In this document: one piece after another, positions 1-14,400 of the stretch
How the letters are laid out: the number at the start of each line of letters is the position of its first letter
Position numbering within the stretch: the first letter of the stretch is position 1
Assembly (NCBI RefSeq): GCF_963678635.1
Contig: NC_087064.1
Span: 58,104,338 to 58,168,337, forward strand
Source: Symsagittifera roscoffensis
Lineage: Eukaryota > Xenacoelomorpha > Acoela > Convolutidae
Direction: 5' to 3'
Length of the DNA: 64,000 nt
Notes under the pieces: model-generated
The model's database searches: none
The model's input: the letters and a program-made list of their open reading frames with translations, nothing else
Told to the model about the DNA's origin: nothing
Made by a program: the position numbers and the translations under genes

Positions 1-235
1 AGGAGGACTCCATGACGAGCAACAGCAACTGAAGGCCGCATTTGGAGCGTAGTTGACACAAGAGTTATGTTGCCCTGTAAGTAAAGTGGTTTGCGTTGAG
101 ACAAACAAAGTGTTTTTTTTTTAAATTGAAAACTCAAGAAAATTATTTTATCATCAAATGCTATCGTTTAAGCAAAAACTGGGTTCTCAATTTCCGAGAG
201 CATCTCATACGTTTCATTTATTTGAAAGCAAAATT
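1..235 (+). repeat. Partial satellite monomer, left window edge
   Basis: Begins inside the 125-nt exon-like block of a satellite monomer and keeps its donor-like CTGTAAGTAAAG. In this copy the reading frame used by the other monomers is broken by a TAG (GCG TAG at about base 49), so it is a dead unit. The monomer is cut near base 208, after the motif GAGAGCATC, where an inverted unrelated module takes over. The array therefore continues to the left of the window. Confidence 0.85.
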
Positions 236-1155
236 TGAAAAAAGTATCAAATAGATTAATGACTTTTCTGTAAAACAAATTTTTGTACAATCTTATAAAT
301 TGTTAGAGAGATTTTTGTTAAGAAAGATTCAATTTTCAATGAACATTTTTGAGTTTATTTCATTGGGTTCTTTAAAGAGTTTCTTCGGCAACCAGAATAA
401 CTCTCTGAATAATTTCATATTATCTAAGAGTTTATTAACTATCAGTTCTCTAAAACCAATTCAACACTCCACCATCACAAGAAAAACTGTGGTTTTTTGG
501 ATTGTTTTGTTGACAGATACTTTCGATCGGGAAACCTTGAGTGGCTTGCACAGCAACTGAAGGGTCTGTTCTGAGCAATTGTTACATACCAAAACTTAAA
601 ATGGCTTAAGTATGCAGTTAGTAACCCATAAGTTGAGGTTTGTTGTTGAGAAAGTAGAACTATAGAAAACGTAACTGAAATATTCATCACTTCTGTCACT
701 TTGTGGCAAAGGTTAGTTGTCGTGAATGAAGCTCCATCATATTAATTGTTCATCATCAAATAGTTTCAAGGATAAAAGTTATTTTTTCTCAAAATTATTC
801 TCTCTATTTAAATTTTTTTGAAGAGCGCACACTTACAAAATTGTCGAACGAGCATTTTTGTTCGTTTTATCGATACTTCAGCAAAATCAACAAACATTTT
901 CCCTTAAATTTGTTTATCCAGTTGAGAAAAAGCGAGAAAAAATTAAGTTAACTTTGGGAGAAAGTGCAAAAAAATTTAACAAACCATCAATGCAAAACTT
1001 AACGTCAGAAATATCATAGAATGATCCTTAATTCCTTCAGTTATTGGATTGGTTTTCTTCCTTGACCTAAAACTTAATTTTCATAAAAGCAAAACAAATT
1101 CCAGGTAAGCAGGTTTTGAAATCTATTTTCTTTCAACCAAATCTTCGTCAACCTT
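236..1155 (-). repeat. Inverted, decayed copy of the non-satellite module
   Basis: Reverse-complement relative of the module that follows the terminal exons at 24.8, 31.3 and 35.9 kb. It matches in order the segments around 37.9-37.7, 25.8-25.6, 25.5-25.4 and 25.35-25.12 kb. Small indels and stops are frequent, so it is clearly older than the other copies. It interrupts a satellite monomer; the right-hand junction is a hairpin formed by two head-to-head monomer pieces. Its orientation is opposite to every other copy inside the array. Confidence 0.8.
871..1104 (+). pseudogene. Decayed copy of the module exon, sense strand here
   Basis: Counterpart of the minus-strand exon at 25121-25353. The donor is kept exactly (CCAG followed by GTAAGC), but the acceptor AG has changed (TTTTAT in place of TTTTTAG). 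The frame carries several stops. Survival of the donor in an otherwise dead copy supports the exon boundaries inferred from the three better copies. Function unknown. Confidence 0.6.
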
Positions 1156-1210
1156 CATCAAATTATATCAACAACAAATGAGTGTTTTTGTTGATATATT
1201 TTGATGAAAG
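1153..1210. repeat. Hairpin at inversion junction
   Basis: The left arm (1153-1174) and right arm (1188-1210) are near-perfect inverted repeats of the monomer motif TTGTTGATATA..TTTGATGAAAG, with a spacer of about 14 nt. Two monomer ends meet head to head here. This marks the rearrangement that inverted or inserted the 236-1155 module. Confidence 0.75.
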
Positions 1211-4200
1211 GTGGCAAATCTTTTTCGATGAAACCAGCTAGGCCATGTTATGATAACCGCAAACTTCAAAATTATGGTAAAAAACTTCGATAAATGACAA
1301 AGCATCAAAACAGTTTTTTTGAAAGTGGTTTTGCAGATACTGCCCGAAAAGATTGAACTCTAGTTTTGATCGGTGGTTTGTTTTTTTAAAACAGTTTTGG
1401 CCGGAAAATTTTTCATAATTTTGTTTAAAATTTTTTATAGGAGCGCAGGCTCCATATGTAACAAACTCAACTGCTTTTGCGGTCAAGAAAACGTTATTAC
1501 AGCCTGGCGCATTGGAGGAGGAGTTCATGATGAGGAACAACAACTGAAGACCAAATTTGGAGCTGAGTTGACACATGAGTTATGTTGCCTAGTAAATAAG
1601 TTGGTTTGCGTTGAGACAAAAAAATAATTTTCTAAAAATTAAAAAACGCAAGAAAATTAGTTTATCATCGCTTAAGCAAAAACTGGATTATGATTTTCCG
1701 AGAGCATCAACCTATCTGTTAATCCAATCATTTTTATTCTAAGTTTGTATTTTAAAATTTTTGGTTTCAGAACGCTGGAACAAAAACGATCTATGAACAT
1801 CTGAATGACAGGAAAGTCATAATAAGTAATACAACGTTTATACCTTGCAAAAAAATTAAAGAAAGCTAGAAATGTTTTGAAATTACCCAATTTAGATGGA
1901 TCATTTAATACTAAAATTGGAACTTGTTTTTCTTGTTTGTTGATATACTATAATGAAAAGTCGCGAAGCTTTTCTGACGTAACCAGCTAGGTCATGATGT
2001 TTTTAACAATTTTTTAATTCGCTTCAAAATTATGTGATGTGTATTGATTCATTTTGAAATCATTTTAACCTTTTAACAAAATAGGGAACATAAATGTAAA
2101 AAATATCTGCTTAATGGAGATTGTCTCATTGCAGAAACTGTGCAAAAAGCGGGAACACTCTAGTTTTTCTAGGTGTTTGACAATTTTTTTTTCAAATGTC
2201 GGCCATGGTTTTTTTAACAAAACTTTATCTCCAATTTTCACAAAAGCATAAGTTCCATATGTAATTACAGCAAGTCATTTTGTGGTTCAAAATACGTTAT
2301 TACAGCTTGGCGCATTGGAGGAGGAATTCATGACGAGCAACAGCAACTGAAGGCCGCATTTGGAGCGTAGTTGACACAAGAGTTATGTTGCCCTGTAAGT
2401 AAGGTGGTTTGCGTTGAGACAAACAAAGTGTTTTTTTTTAATTAAAAACGCAAGAAAATTATTTTATCATCAAATGCTATCAATTAAGCAAAAACTGGGT
2501 TCTCAATTACCGAGAGCATCAACCTATCTGTTAATCCAATCATTTTTTAATTTAGTTCTGATTTTAAAAAAATTTTGGGTTCAGAACGCCGGAACAGAAA
2601 CGATCTATGAGCATCTGAATGACAAGAAAGTCATAATAAGCAATACGACGTTTATAACTTGCGAAAAAAGTAAAAAAAAGCTGGAAATGTTTTGAAGTTA
2701 CCCAAAGTAGATGGATCAGTTAAAACTAAAGTTGAAACTTTTTTCTTGTTGATATACTATGATGCAAAGTGGCGAAGCTTTTCTGACGTAACCAGCTAGG
2801 TCATGATTTGTTTTCAACATTTTTTTTCGCTTTAAAATTATGTGATGTGTATTTATTCATTTTGAAATCATTTTAACTTTTTAACAAAATAGGGAGTATA
2901 CATCTAAAAAATATCTGCTTATTGGGGATTGTCTCACTGCAGAAACTGTGCAAAAAGCGGGAACAATCTAGTTATCTAAGTATTTGACATTTTTTTTTCA
3001 AATGTCGGCCATGAACTTTCTTACAACATTCTATCTCCAAATTTCACAAAAGCATAAGTTCCATATGCAATTACAGCAACTCATTTTGTGGTTCAAAAAT
3101 ACGTTTTTACAGCCTGGCTCATTGGAGGAGGAGTTCATGATGAAGAAGAACAACTGAAGACCAAAACTGGAGCTGAGTTGACACAAGAGTTATGTTGCCT
3201 AGTAAGTAAGGTGGTTTGCCTTGAGATAAACAAAGTGTTTTTTTTTTAGATTAAAAACGCAAGAAAATTCTTTTATCATCAAGTGCTATCGTTTAAGCAA
3301 AAACTGGGCTCTCAATTTCCGAGAGCATCAACCTATCTGTTAATTCAATCATTTTTACTTTAGTTTTGATTTTAAAAAAAATTTGGGTTCAGAACGCCGG
3401 AACAGAAACGATCTATGAGCATCTGAATGACAAGAAAGTCATAATAAGTAATACGACGTTTATAACTTGCGAAAAAAGTAAAAAAATTTGGAAATGTTTT
3501 GAAGTTACCCAATTTAGATGGATCAGTTAAAACTTAAGTTGAAACTTTTTTTCTTGTTGATATACTATGATGGAAAGTGGCGAAGCTTCCCTGAAAAACC
3601 AGCTAGGTCATGATTTGTTTCCTAATAATGTTTTAAATCGGTTTAAAATTATGTTATGTGTATTTAAAACGTTTGAAATCTTTTTAACTTTTTAACAAAA
3701 TTGGGAGTACACATCCAAAAAATTTCTGCTTATTGGAGATTATCTCATTGCAGAAACTGTGCAAAAATTGAGAATACTCTAGTTTTTCTAGCTGTTTGAT
3801 AGTTTTTTTTTCAAATGTCGGCCTTGAACTTTTTTTTACAAAATTCTATCTCCAATTTTCACAAGAGCATAAGTTTCATATGCAATTACAGCAACTCATT
3901 TTGTGGTTCAAAAATACGTTTTTACAGCCTGGCTCATTGGAGGAGGAGTTCATGATGAAGAAGAACAACTGAAGACCAAAACTGGAGCTGAGTTGACACA
4001 AGAGTTATGTTGCCTAGTAAGTAAGGTGGTTTGCCTTGAGATAAACAAAGTGTTTTTTTTTTAGATTAAAAACGCAAGAAAATTCTTTTATCATCAAGTG
4101 CTATCGTTTAAGCAAAAACTGGGCTCTCAATTTCCGAGAGCATCAACCTATCTGTTAATCCAATCATTTTTACTTTAGTTTTGATTTTAAAAAAAATTTG

Positions 4201-7200
4201 GGTTCAGAACGCCGGAACAGAAACGATCTATGAGCATCTGAATGACAAGAAAGTCATAATAAGTAATACGACGTTTATAACTTGCGAAAAAAGTAAAAAA
4301 ATTTGGAAATGTTTTGAAGTTACCCAATTTAGATGGATCAGTTAAAACTTAAGTTGAAACTTTTTTTCTTGTTGATATACTATGATGAAAAGTGGCGAAG
4401 CTTCCCTGAAAAACCAGCTAGGTCATGATTTGTTTCCTAATAATGTTTTAAATCGGTTTAAAATTATGTTATGTGTATTTAAAACGTTTGAAATCTTTTT
4501 AACCTTTTAACAAAATTGGGAGTACACATCCAAAAAATTTCTGCTTATTGGAGATTATCTCATTGCAGAAACTGTGCAAAAATTGAAAATACTCTAGTTT
4601 TTCTAGCTGTTTGATAGTTTTTTTTTCAAATGTCGGCCTTGAACTTTTTTTATACAAAATTCTATCTCCAATTTTCACAAGAGCATAAGTTTCATATGCA
4701 ATTACAGCAACTCATTTTGTGGTTCAAAAATACGTTTTTACAGCCTGGCTCACTGGAGGAGGAGTTCATGATGAAGAAGAACAACTGAAGACCAAATTTG
4801 GAGCTGAGTTGACACAAGAGTTATGTTGCCTAGTAACTAAGTTGGTTTGCGTTGAGACAAAAAAAGTATTTAAAAAAAAAAATTAAAAACGCAAGAAAAT
4901 TAGTTTTTCATGAACTGCTATCGCTTAATCAAAAACTGGATTATCATTTTTCGAGAGCATCAACCTATCTGTTAATCCAATCAATTTTATTTTTTTAGTT
5001 CGGTTTTTAAAAATTTTGGCTTGAGAACGCCGGAAAAAAACGATCTATGAACATCTGAATGACAAGAAAGTCATTATAAGTAATACGACGTTTATAACTT
5101 GCAAAAAAAGTTAAAAAAAGCTGGAATTGTTTTGAAGTTACCCAATTTAGATGGATCAGTTAAAACTAAAGTTGAAACTTTTTTCTTGTTGATATACTAT
5201 GATGAAAAGTGGCGAAGCTTCTCTGACGTAACCAGCTAGGTCATGACATGTTTTTCAATAAAGCTTTAAATGTTTTGAAACTATGCGATGTGTGTTTGAA
5301 ATCATTTTGAAATCATTTTAACCTTTTAACCAAATTGGGAGTATACATCTAAAAAATATCTGCTTCTTGGAGATTATATCATTCAAGAAACTGTGCAAAA
5401 AGCGAGATTACTCTAGTTTTCCTAGCTGATTGATAGTTTTTTTTTCAAATGTCGGCCTTGAACTTTTTCTACAAAATGTTATGTCCAATTTTCACAAGAG
5501 CATAAGTTTCATATGTAATTACAGCAACTCGTTTTGTGGTTCAAAGATACGTTATTACAGCCTGGCGCATTGGAGGAGGAAATCATGATGAGGAACAACA
5601 ACTGAAGACCAAAACTGGAGCTGAGTTGACACAAGAGTTATGTTGCCTAGTAAGTAAGGTGGTTTGCCTTGAGATAAACAAAGTGTTTTTTTTTAGATTA
5701 AAAACGCAAGAAAATTCTTTTATCATCAAGTGCTATCGTTTAAGCAAAAACTGGGCTCTCAATTTCCGAGAGCATCAACCTATCTGTTAATCCAATCATT
5801 TTTACTTTAGTTTTGTTTTTAAAAAAATTTTGGGTTCAGAACGCCGGAACAGAAACGATCTATGAGCATCTGAATGACAAGAAAGTCATAATAAGTAATA
5901 CGACGTTTATAACTTGCGAAAAAAGTAAAAAAAGCTGGAAATATTTTGAAGTTACCCAATTTAGATGGATCAGTTAAAACTAAAGTTGAAACCTTTTTCT
6001 TGCTGATATACTATGATGAAAAGTGGCGAAACTTATCTGACGTAACCCGCTAGGTCATGATTTGTTTCTTAATAATGTTTTAAATCGTTTTAAAATTATG
6101 TTATGTGTATTTAAAACTTTTGAAATCTTTTTAACCTTTTAAGAAAATTGGGAGTGTGTATCTAAAAAATATCTGCTTATTGGAGGCTATCTCATTGCAG
6201 AAACATTGCAAAAAGCGAGAACACTTCAGTTTTTTTAGCTGTTTGATAGTTTTTTTTCAAATGTCGGCCTTGAAATTTTTTACAAAACTTTATCTCTAAC
6301 TTTCACAGGAGCATAAGTTTCATATGTAGTTACAGGAACTCATTTTGTGGTTCAAAAATAGTTTGTTACAGCTTGGCGCATTTGAGGAGGACTCCACGAC
6401 GAGCAACAGCAACTGAAGGCTGCATTTGGAGCGGAGTTGACACAAGCGTTAGGTTGCCCAGTAGGTAAGGTGTTTTGCGTTGAGACAAACAAAGTGTTTT
6501 TTTTTTTAAATTAAGAACGCAAGAAAATTAGTTTATCATCAAATGCTATCGCTTAAACAAAAAATGGATTATTATTTCCCGAGAGCATCAACCTATCTGT
6601 TAATCCAACCATTTTTACTTTAAGTTTGCTTCTAAAAAATTTGGTTTCAGAACGCCGGAACAAAAACGATCTATGAACAGCTGAATGACAAGAAAGTCAT
6701 AATAAGTAATATAACGTTTATAACCTGCGAAAAAAGTCAAGAAAGCTGGAAATGTGTTGAAGTTACCAAATTTAGATGGATCATTTAATACTAAAGTTGA
6801 CCTTTTTTTGTTTGTTGGTTTACTACGATGAAAAGGGGCGAAGCTTCTCTGAAGTAATCAGCTAGGTCATGACATGTTTTTCAAAAAAGTTTTAATTGTT
6901 TTAAAATTATGTGATGTGTGTTTGATCATTTTGAAATCGTTTTAATCTTCTAACAAAATTGGGAGTATACCTCTAAAAAATATCTGCTTATTGGAGATTA
7001 TCTCATTGCAGAAACTGTGCAAAAAGCGAGAATACTCTAGTTTTTCTAGCTGTTTGATAGTTTTTTTTCAAATGTCGGCCTTGAACGTTTTTTTTACAAA
7101 ATTTCATCTCCAATTTTCACAAGAGCATAAGTTTCATATGCAATTACAGCAACTCATATTGTGGTTCGAAAATACGTTATTACAGCCTGGCGCATTAGAG

Positions 7201-7944
7201 GAGGAGTTCATGATGAGGAACAACAACTGAAGACCAAATTTGGAGCTGAGTTGAGACAAGAGTTATGTTGCCTAGTAAGTAAAATGGTTTGCGTTGAGAC
7301 AAAAAAAGTATATATTTTCTAAAATTTAAAAAACGCAAGAAAATTGGTTTATCATCAAATGCTATCGCTTAAGCAAAAACTGGATTATGATTTTCCGAGA
7401 GCATCAACCTATCTGTTAGTCCAATCATTCTTACTCTAAGTTTGGTTTTAAAACATTTTGGTTCCAGAACGCTGGAACAACAACGATCTATGAGCATCTG
7501 AATGACAAGAAAGTCATAATAAGTAATATAACGTTTATAACCTGCGAAAAAAGTCAAGAAAGCTGGAAATGTGTTGAAGTTACCCAATTTAGATGGATCA
7601 TTGAATACTAAAATTGACCTTTTTTGGTTTGTTGGTTTACTTTGATGAAGTAATCAGCTAGGTCATGACATGTTTTTCAAAAAAGTTTTAATTGTTTTAA
7701 AATTATGTGATGTGTGTTTGATCATTTTGAAATCGTTTTAACCTTTTAACAAAAATTGGGAGTATACATCTAAAAAATATCTGCTTAATGGAGATTGTCT
7801 CCTTGCAGAAACTGTGCAAAAAGCTGGAACACTCTAGTTTTTCTAAGTGTTTGACAATTTTTTTTTCAAATGTCGGCCATGATTTTTTTCACAAAATTTC
7901 ATCTCCAATTTTCACAAGAGCATAAGTTTCATATGCAATCACAG

Positions 7945-8406
7945 CAACTCATATTGTGGTTCAAAAATACGTTATTACAGCCTGGCGCATTAGAGGAGGA
8001 GTTCATGATGAGGAACAACAACTGAAGACCAAATTTGGAGCTGAGTTGAGACAAGAGTTATGTTGCCTAGTAAGTAAATTGGTTTGCGTTGAGACAAAAA
8101 AAGTATATATTTTCTAAAATTTAAAAAACGCAAGAAAATTGGTGTATCATCAAATGCTATCGCTTAAGCAAAAACTGGATTATGATTTTGCGAGAGCATC
8201 AACCTATCTGTTAGTCCAATCATTCTTACTCTAAGTTTAGTTTTAAAAAATTTTGGTTCCAGAACGCTGGAACAACAACGATCTATGAGCATCTGAATGA
8301 CAAGAAAGTCATAATAAGTAATATAACGTTTATAACCTGCGAAAAAAGTCAAGAAAGCTGGAAATGTGTTGAAGTTACCCAATTTAGATGGATCATTGAA
8401 TACTAA
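7945..8406 (+). CDS. Representative two-exon unit of the satellite (hypothetical, partial)
   Basis: Best-formed example of the repeated gene-like unit. Exon A is 7945-8069: acceptor ..ATCACAG, 125 nt, read as 2 nt plus 41 codons. It contains A-W-R-I-R-G-G-V-H-D-E-E-Q-Q-L-K and ends C-C-L in phase 0 at CTA/GTAAGT. Exon B is 8263-8406: acceptor TTGGTTCCAG, 47 codons then TAA. It begins N-A-G-T-T-T-I-Y-E-H-L-N-D-K-K, and later has C-E-K-S-Q-E-S-W-K-C. The 193-nt gap has normal nematode intron size and the phases match, which is unlikely by chance. I do not recognise the domain. Nothing upstream in the unit gives a convincing start, so exon A may be internal. A second possible acceptor, TTATTACAG at about 7972-7980, would shorten exon A by 36 nt in the same phase. 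The unit may be a real repeated exon pair or the fossil of one. Copies in the 14.8-29.3 kb subfamily read GGATTCGG, so they have lost the exon B acceptor. Confidence 0.45.
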
Positions 8407-11400
8407 AGTTGACCTTTTTTGGTTTGTTGGTTTACTTTGATGAAGTAATCAGCTAGGTCATGACATGTTTTTCAAACAAGTTTTAATTGTTTTAAAATTA
8501 TGTGATGTGTGTTTGATCATTTTGAAATCGTTTTAACCTTTTAACAAAAATTGGGAGTATACATCTAAAAAATATCACTTATTGGAGATTATCTCATTCA
8601 AGAAACTGTGCAAAAGCGAGAGTACTCTAGTTTTTCTAGCTGATTGATAGTTTTTTTTCAAATGTCGGCCTTGAACTTTTTCCACAAAATGTTATGTCCA
8701 ATTTTCACAAGAGCATAAGTTTCATATGTAACTCCAGCAACTCATTTTGTGGTTCAAAGATACGTTATTACAGCCTGGCGCATTGGAGGAGGAGTTCATG
8801 ATGAGGAACAACAACTGAAGACCAAAACTGGAGCTGAGTTGACACAAGAGTTATGTTGCCTAGTAAGTAAGGTGGTTTGCCTTGAGATAAACAAAGTGAT
8901 TTTTTTTTAGATTAAAAACGCAAGAAAATTATTTTATCATCAAGTGCTATCGTTTAAGCAAAAACTGGGTTCTCAATTTCCGAGAGCATCAACCTATCTG
9001 TTAATCCAATCATTTTACTTTAGGTTTGATTTTAAAAAATTTTGGTTTCAGAACGCCGGAACAGAAACGATCTATGAGCATCTGAATGACAAGAAAATCA
9101 TAATAAGTAATCCGACGTTTATAACTTGCGAAAATAGTAAAAAAAAAGCTGGAAATATTTTGAAGTTACCCAATGTAGATGGATCAATTAAAACTAAAGT
9201 TGAAACTTTTTTTCTTGCTGATATACAATGATGAAAAGTGGCGAAGCTTCTCTGACGTAACCAGCTAGGTCAAGAGTTGTTTCTTAATAATGTTTTAAAT
9301 CGTTTTAAAATTAAGTTAAGTGTATTTAAAACTTTTGAAGTCTTTTTAACCTTTTAAGAAAATTGGGAGTGTGTATCTAAAAAATATCTGATTATTGGAG
9401 ATTATCTCATTGCAGAAATTTAGCAAAAAGCGAGAACACTCCAGTTTTTGTCGGCCTTGAACTTTTTTAAAAAACTTGATCTCTAAACTTCACAAGAGCT
9501 TATGTTTCAAATGTAGTTACAGGAACTCATTTTGTGGTTCAAAAATAGGTTATTACAGCTTGGCGCATTGGAGGAGGACTCCATGACGAGCAACAGCATA
9601 TGAAGGCTGCATTTGGAGCGGAGTTGACACAAGAGTTAGGTTGCCCAGTAGGTAAGGTGGTTTGCGTTGAGACAAACAAAGTGTTTTTTTTTTAATTAAA
9701 AACGCAAGAAAATTAGTTTATCATCAAATGCTATCGCTTAAACAAAAACTGGATTATTATTTCCCGAGAGCATCAACCTATCTGTTAATTCAACCATTTT
9801 TACTTAAAGTTTGCTTCTAAAAAATTTTGGTTTCAGAACGCCGGAACAAAAACAATCTATGAACAGCTGAATGACAAGAAAGTCATTATAAGTAATATAA
9901 CGTTTATAACCTGCGAAAAAAGTCAAGAAAGCTGGAAATGTGTTGAAGTTACCCAATTTAGATGGATCATTGAATACTAAAATTGACCTTTTTTTGTTTG
10001 TTGGCTTACTATGATGAAAAGTGGCGAAGCTTCTCTGAAGTAATCAGCTAGGTCATGACATGTTTTTCAAAAAAGTTTTAATCGTTTTAAAATTATGTGA
10101 TGTTTTGAAATCGTTTTAACCTTTTAACAAAATTGGGAGTATACATCTAAAAAATATCTGCTTATTGGAGATAATCTCATTGCAGAAACTGTGCAAAAAG
10201 CGAGAATACTCTAGTTTTTCTAGCTGTTTGATAGTTTTTTTTTCAAATGTCGGCCTTGAACGTTTTTTTTACAAAATTTCATCTCCAATTTTCACAAGAG
10301 CATAAGTTTCATATGCAATTACAGCAACTCGTTTTGTGGTTCAAAAATGCGTTATTACAGCCTGGCGCATTGGAGGAGGAGTTCATGATGAGGAACAACA
10401 ACTGAAGACCAAATTTGGAGCTGAGTTGACACAAGAATTATGTTGCCTAGTAAGTAAGTTGGTTTGCGTTGAGACAAAAAAAGTATATATTTTTTAAAAT
10501 TTAAAAAACGCAAGAAAATTAGTTTATCATCAAATGCTATCGCTTAAGCAAAAATTGGATTATGATTTTCCGAGAACATCAACCTATCTGTTAATCCAAT
10601 CATTCTTACTCTAAGTTTGGTTTTAAAATATTTTGGTTTCAGAACGCTGGAACAACAACGATCTATGAGCATCTGAATGACAAGAAAGTCATAATAAGTA
10701 ATATAACGTTTATAACCTGCGAAAAAAGTCAAGAAAGCTGGAAGTGTGTCGAAGTTACCCAATTTAGATGGATCATTGAATACTAAAGTTGACCTTTTTT
10801 GGTTTGTTGGTTTACTATGATGAAAAGTGGCGAAGCTTCTCTGAAGTAATCAGCTAGGTCATGACATGTTTTTCAAAAAAGTTTTAATTGTTTTAAAATT
10901 ATGTGATGTTTTGAAATCGTTTTAACCTTTTAACAAAATTGGGAGTATACATCTAAAAAATATCTGCTTATTGGAGATAATCTCATTGCAGAAACTGTGC
11001 AAAAAGCGAGAATACTCTAGTTTTTCTAGCTGTTTGATAGTTTTTTTTTCAAATGTCGGCCTTGAACGTTTTTTTTACAAAATTTCATCTCCAATTTTCA
11101 CAATAGCATAAGTTTCATATGCAACTACAGCAACTCGTTTTGTGGTTCAAAAATGCGTTATTACAGCCTGGCGCATTGGAGGAGGAGTTCATGATGAGGA
11201 ACAACAACTGAAGACCAAATTTGGAGCTGAGTTGACACAAGAATTATGTTGCCTAGTAAGTAAGTTGGTTTGCGTTGAGACAAAAAAAGTATATATTTTT
11301 TAAAATTTAAAAAACGCAAGAAAATTAGTTTATCATCAAATGCTATCGCTTAAGCAAAAATTGGATTATGATTTTCCGAGAACATCAACCTATCTGTTAA

Positions 11401-14400
11401 TCCAATCATTCTTACTCTAAGTTTGGTTTTAAAATATTTTGGTTTCAGAACGCTGGAACAACAACGATCTATGAGCATCTGAATGACAAGAAAGTCATAA
11501 TAAGTAATATAACGTTTATAACCTGCGAAAAAAGTCAAGAAAGCTGGAAATGTGTCGAAGTTACCCAATTTAGATGGATCATTGAATACTAAAGTTGACC
11601 TTTTTTGGTTTGTTGGTTTACTATGATGAAAAGTGGCGAAGCTTCTCTGAAGTAATCAGCTAGGTCATGACATCTTTTTCAAAAAAGTTTTAACTGTTTT
11701 AAAATTATGTGATGTGTGTTTGATCATTTTGAAATCGTTTTAACCTTTTAACAAAATTGGGAGTATACATCTAAAAAATATCTGCTTATTGGAGGTTATC
11801 TCATTCAAGAAACTGTGCAAAAGCGAGCGTACTCTAGTTTTTCTAGCTGATTGATAGTTTTTTTTCAAATGTCGGCCTTGAACTTTTTCTACAAAATGTT
11901 ATGTCCAATTTTCACAAGAGCATAAGTTTCATATGTAATTACAGCAACTCATTTTGTGGTTCAAAGATACGTTATTACAGCCTGGCGCATTGGAGGAGGA
12001 GTTCATGATGAGGAACAACAACTGAAGACCAAAACTGGAGCTGAGTTGACACAAGAGTTATGTTGCCTAGTAAGTAAGGTGGTTTGCCTTGAGATAAACA
12101 AAGTTTTTTTTTAGATTAAAATGCAAGAAAATTATTTTATCATCAAGTGCTATCGTTTAAGCAAAAACTGGGTTCTCAATTTCCGAGAGCATCAACCTAT
12201 CTGTTAATCCAATCACTTTTACTTTAGGTTTGATTTTAAAAAAAATTTGGTTCCAGAACGCCGGAACAGAAACGATCTATGAGCATCTGAATGACAAGAA
12301 AGTCATAATAATTAATACGACGTTTATAACTTGCGAAAAAAATTTTAAAAAAGCTGGAAATATTTTGAAGTTACCCAATTAAGATGGATCAGTTAAAACT
12401 AAAGTTGAAACTTTTTTTCTTGTTGATATACAATGATGAAAAGTGGCGAAGCTTCTCTGACGTAACCAGCTAGGTCAAGATTTGTTTCTTAATAATGTTT
12501 TAAATCGTTTTAAAATTATGTTATGTGTATTTAAAACTTTTGAAGTCTTTTTAACCTTTTAAGAAAATTGGGAGTGTGTATCTAAAAAATATCTGCTTAT
12601 TGGAGATTATCTCATTGCAGAAATTTAGCAAAAAGCGAGAACACTCCAGTTTTTGTCGGCCTTGAACTTTTTTACAAAACTTTATCTCTAAACTTCACAA
12701 GAGCATAGGTTTCATATGTAGTTACAGGAACTCATTTTGTGGTTCAAAAATAGGTTATTACAGCTTGGCGCATTGGAGGAGGAGTTCATGATGAGGAACA
12801 ACAACTGAAGACCAAAACTGGAGCTGAGTTGACACAAGAGTTATGTTGCCTAGTAAGTAAGGTGGTTTGCCTTGAGATAAACAAAGTGTTTTTTTTTAGA
12901 TTAAAAACGCAAGAAAATTATTTTATCATCAAGTGCTATCGCTTAAACAAAAACTGGATTATTATTTCCCGAGAGCATCAACCTATCTGTTAATCCATCC
13001 ATTTTTACTTTAAGTTTGCTTCTAAAAAATTTTGTTTTCAGAACGCCGGAAAAAAAACGATCTATGAACAGCTGAATGACAAGAAAGTCATAATAAGTAA
13101 TATAACGTTTATATTCTGCGAAAAAAGTCAAGAAAGCTGGAAATGTGTTGAAGCTACCCAATTTAGATGGATCATTGAATACTAAAATTGACCTTTTTTG
13201 TTTGTTGGTTTACTATGATGAAAAATGGCGAAGCTTCTCTGAAGTAATCAGCTAGGTCATGACATGTTTTTCAAAAAAGTTTTAATTGTTTTAAAATTAT
13301 GTGATGTGTGTTTGATCATTTTGAAATCGTTTTAACCTTTTAACAAAATTGGGAGTATACATCTAAAAAGTATCTGCTTATTGGAGATTATCTCATTGCA
13401 GAAACTGTGCAAAAAGCGAGAATACTCTAGTTTTTCTAGCTGTTTGATAGTTTTTTTTTTCAAATGTCGGCCTTGAACGTTTTTTTACAAAATTTTATCT
13501 CCAATTTTTACAAGAGCATAAGTTTCATATGTAATTACAGCAACTCATTTTGTGGTTCAAAAATATGTTATTACAGCCTGGCGCAATGGAGGAGGAGTTC
13601 ATGATGAGGAACAACAACTGAAGACCAAATTTGGAGCTGAGTTGACACAAGAGTTATGTTGCCTAGTAAGTAAGTTGGTTTGCGTTGAGACAAAAAAAGT
13701 ATGTTTTTTCTAAAATTTAAAAAAGCAAGAAAATTAGTTTATCATCAAATGCTATCGCTTAAGCAAATCTGGATTATGATTTTCCGAGAGCATCAACCTA
13801 TCTGTTGATCCAATCAGTCTTACTCTAAATTTGGTTTTAAAAAATTTTGGTTTCAGAACGCTGGAACAACAACGATCTATGAGCATCTGAATGAAAAGAA
13901 AGTCATAATAAGTAATACAACAGTTATAAACTGAGAAAAAATTCAAGAAAGCTGGAAATGTTTTAAAGTTACCCAATTTAGATGGATCATTTAATACTAA
14001 AGTTGAATCTTTTTTCTTTGTTGATATACTATTTTGAAAAGTGGCGAAATTTCTCTGAAGTAACCAGGTAGGTCATGAAATGATTTTTATTAATGTTTTA
14101 AAACGTTTTAAAATTATGTGATGTGTGTTTAGTCAATTTGAAATCATTTTAACTTTTTAACAAAATTGGGAGTATACATCTAGAAAACATCTGCTTATTG
14201 GAGATTATCTCATTGCAGAAACTGTGCAAAAACCGAGAACACTCTAGTTTTTCTAGATGTTTGATAGTTTTTTTTCAAATGTCGGCCTTGAACTTTTTTA
14301 CAAATCTTTATCTTCAATTTTCACAAGAGCATAAGTTTCATATGTAATTACAGCAACTCATTTTGTTGTTCAAAAATACGTTGTTACAGCGTGGCGCATT

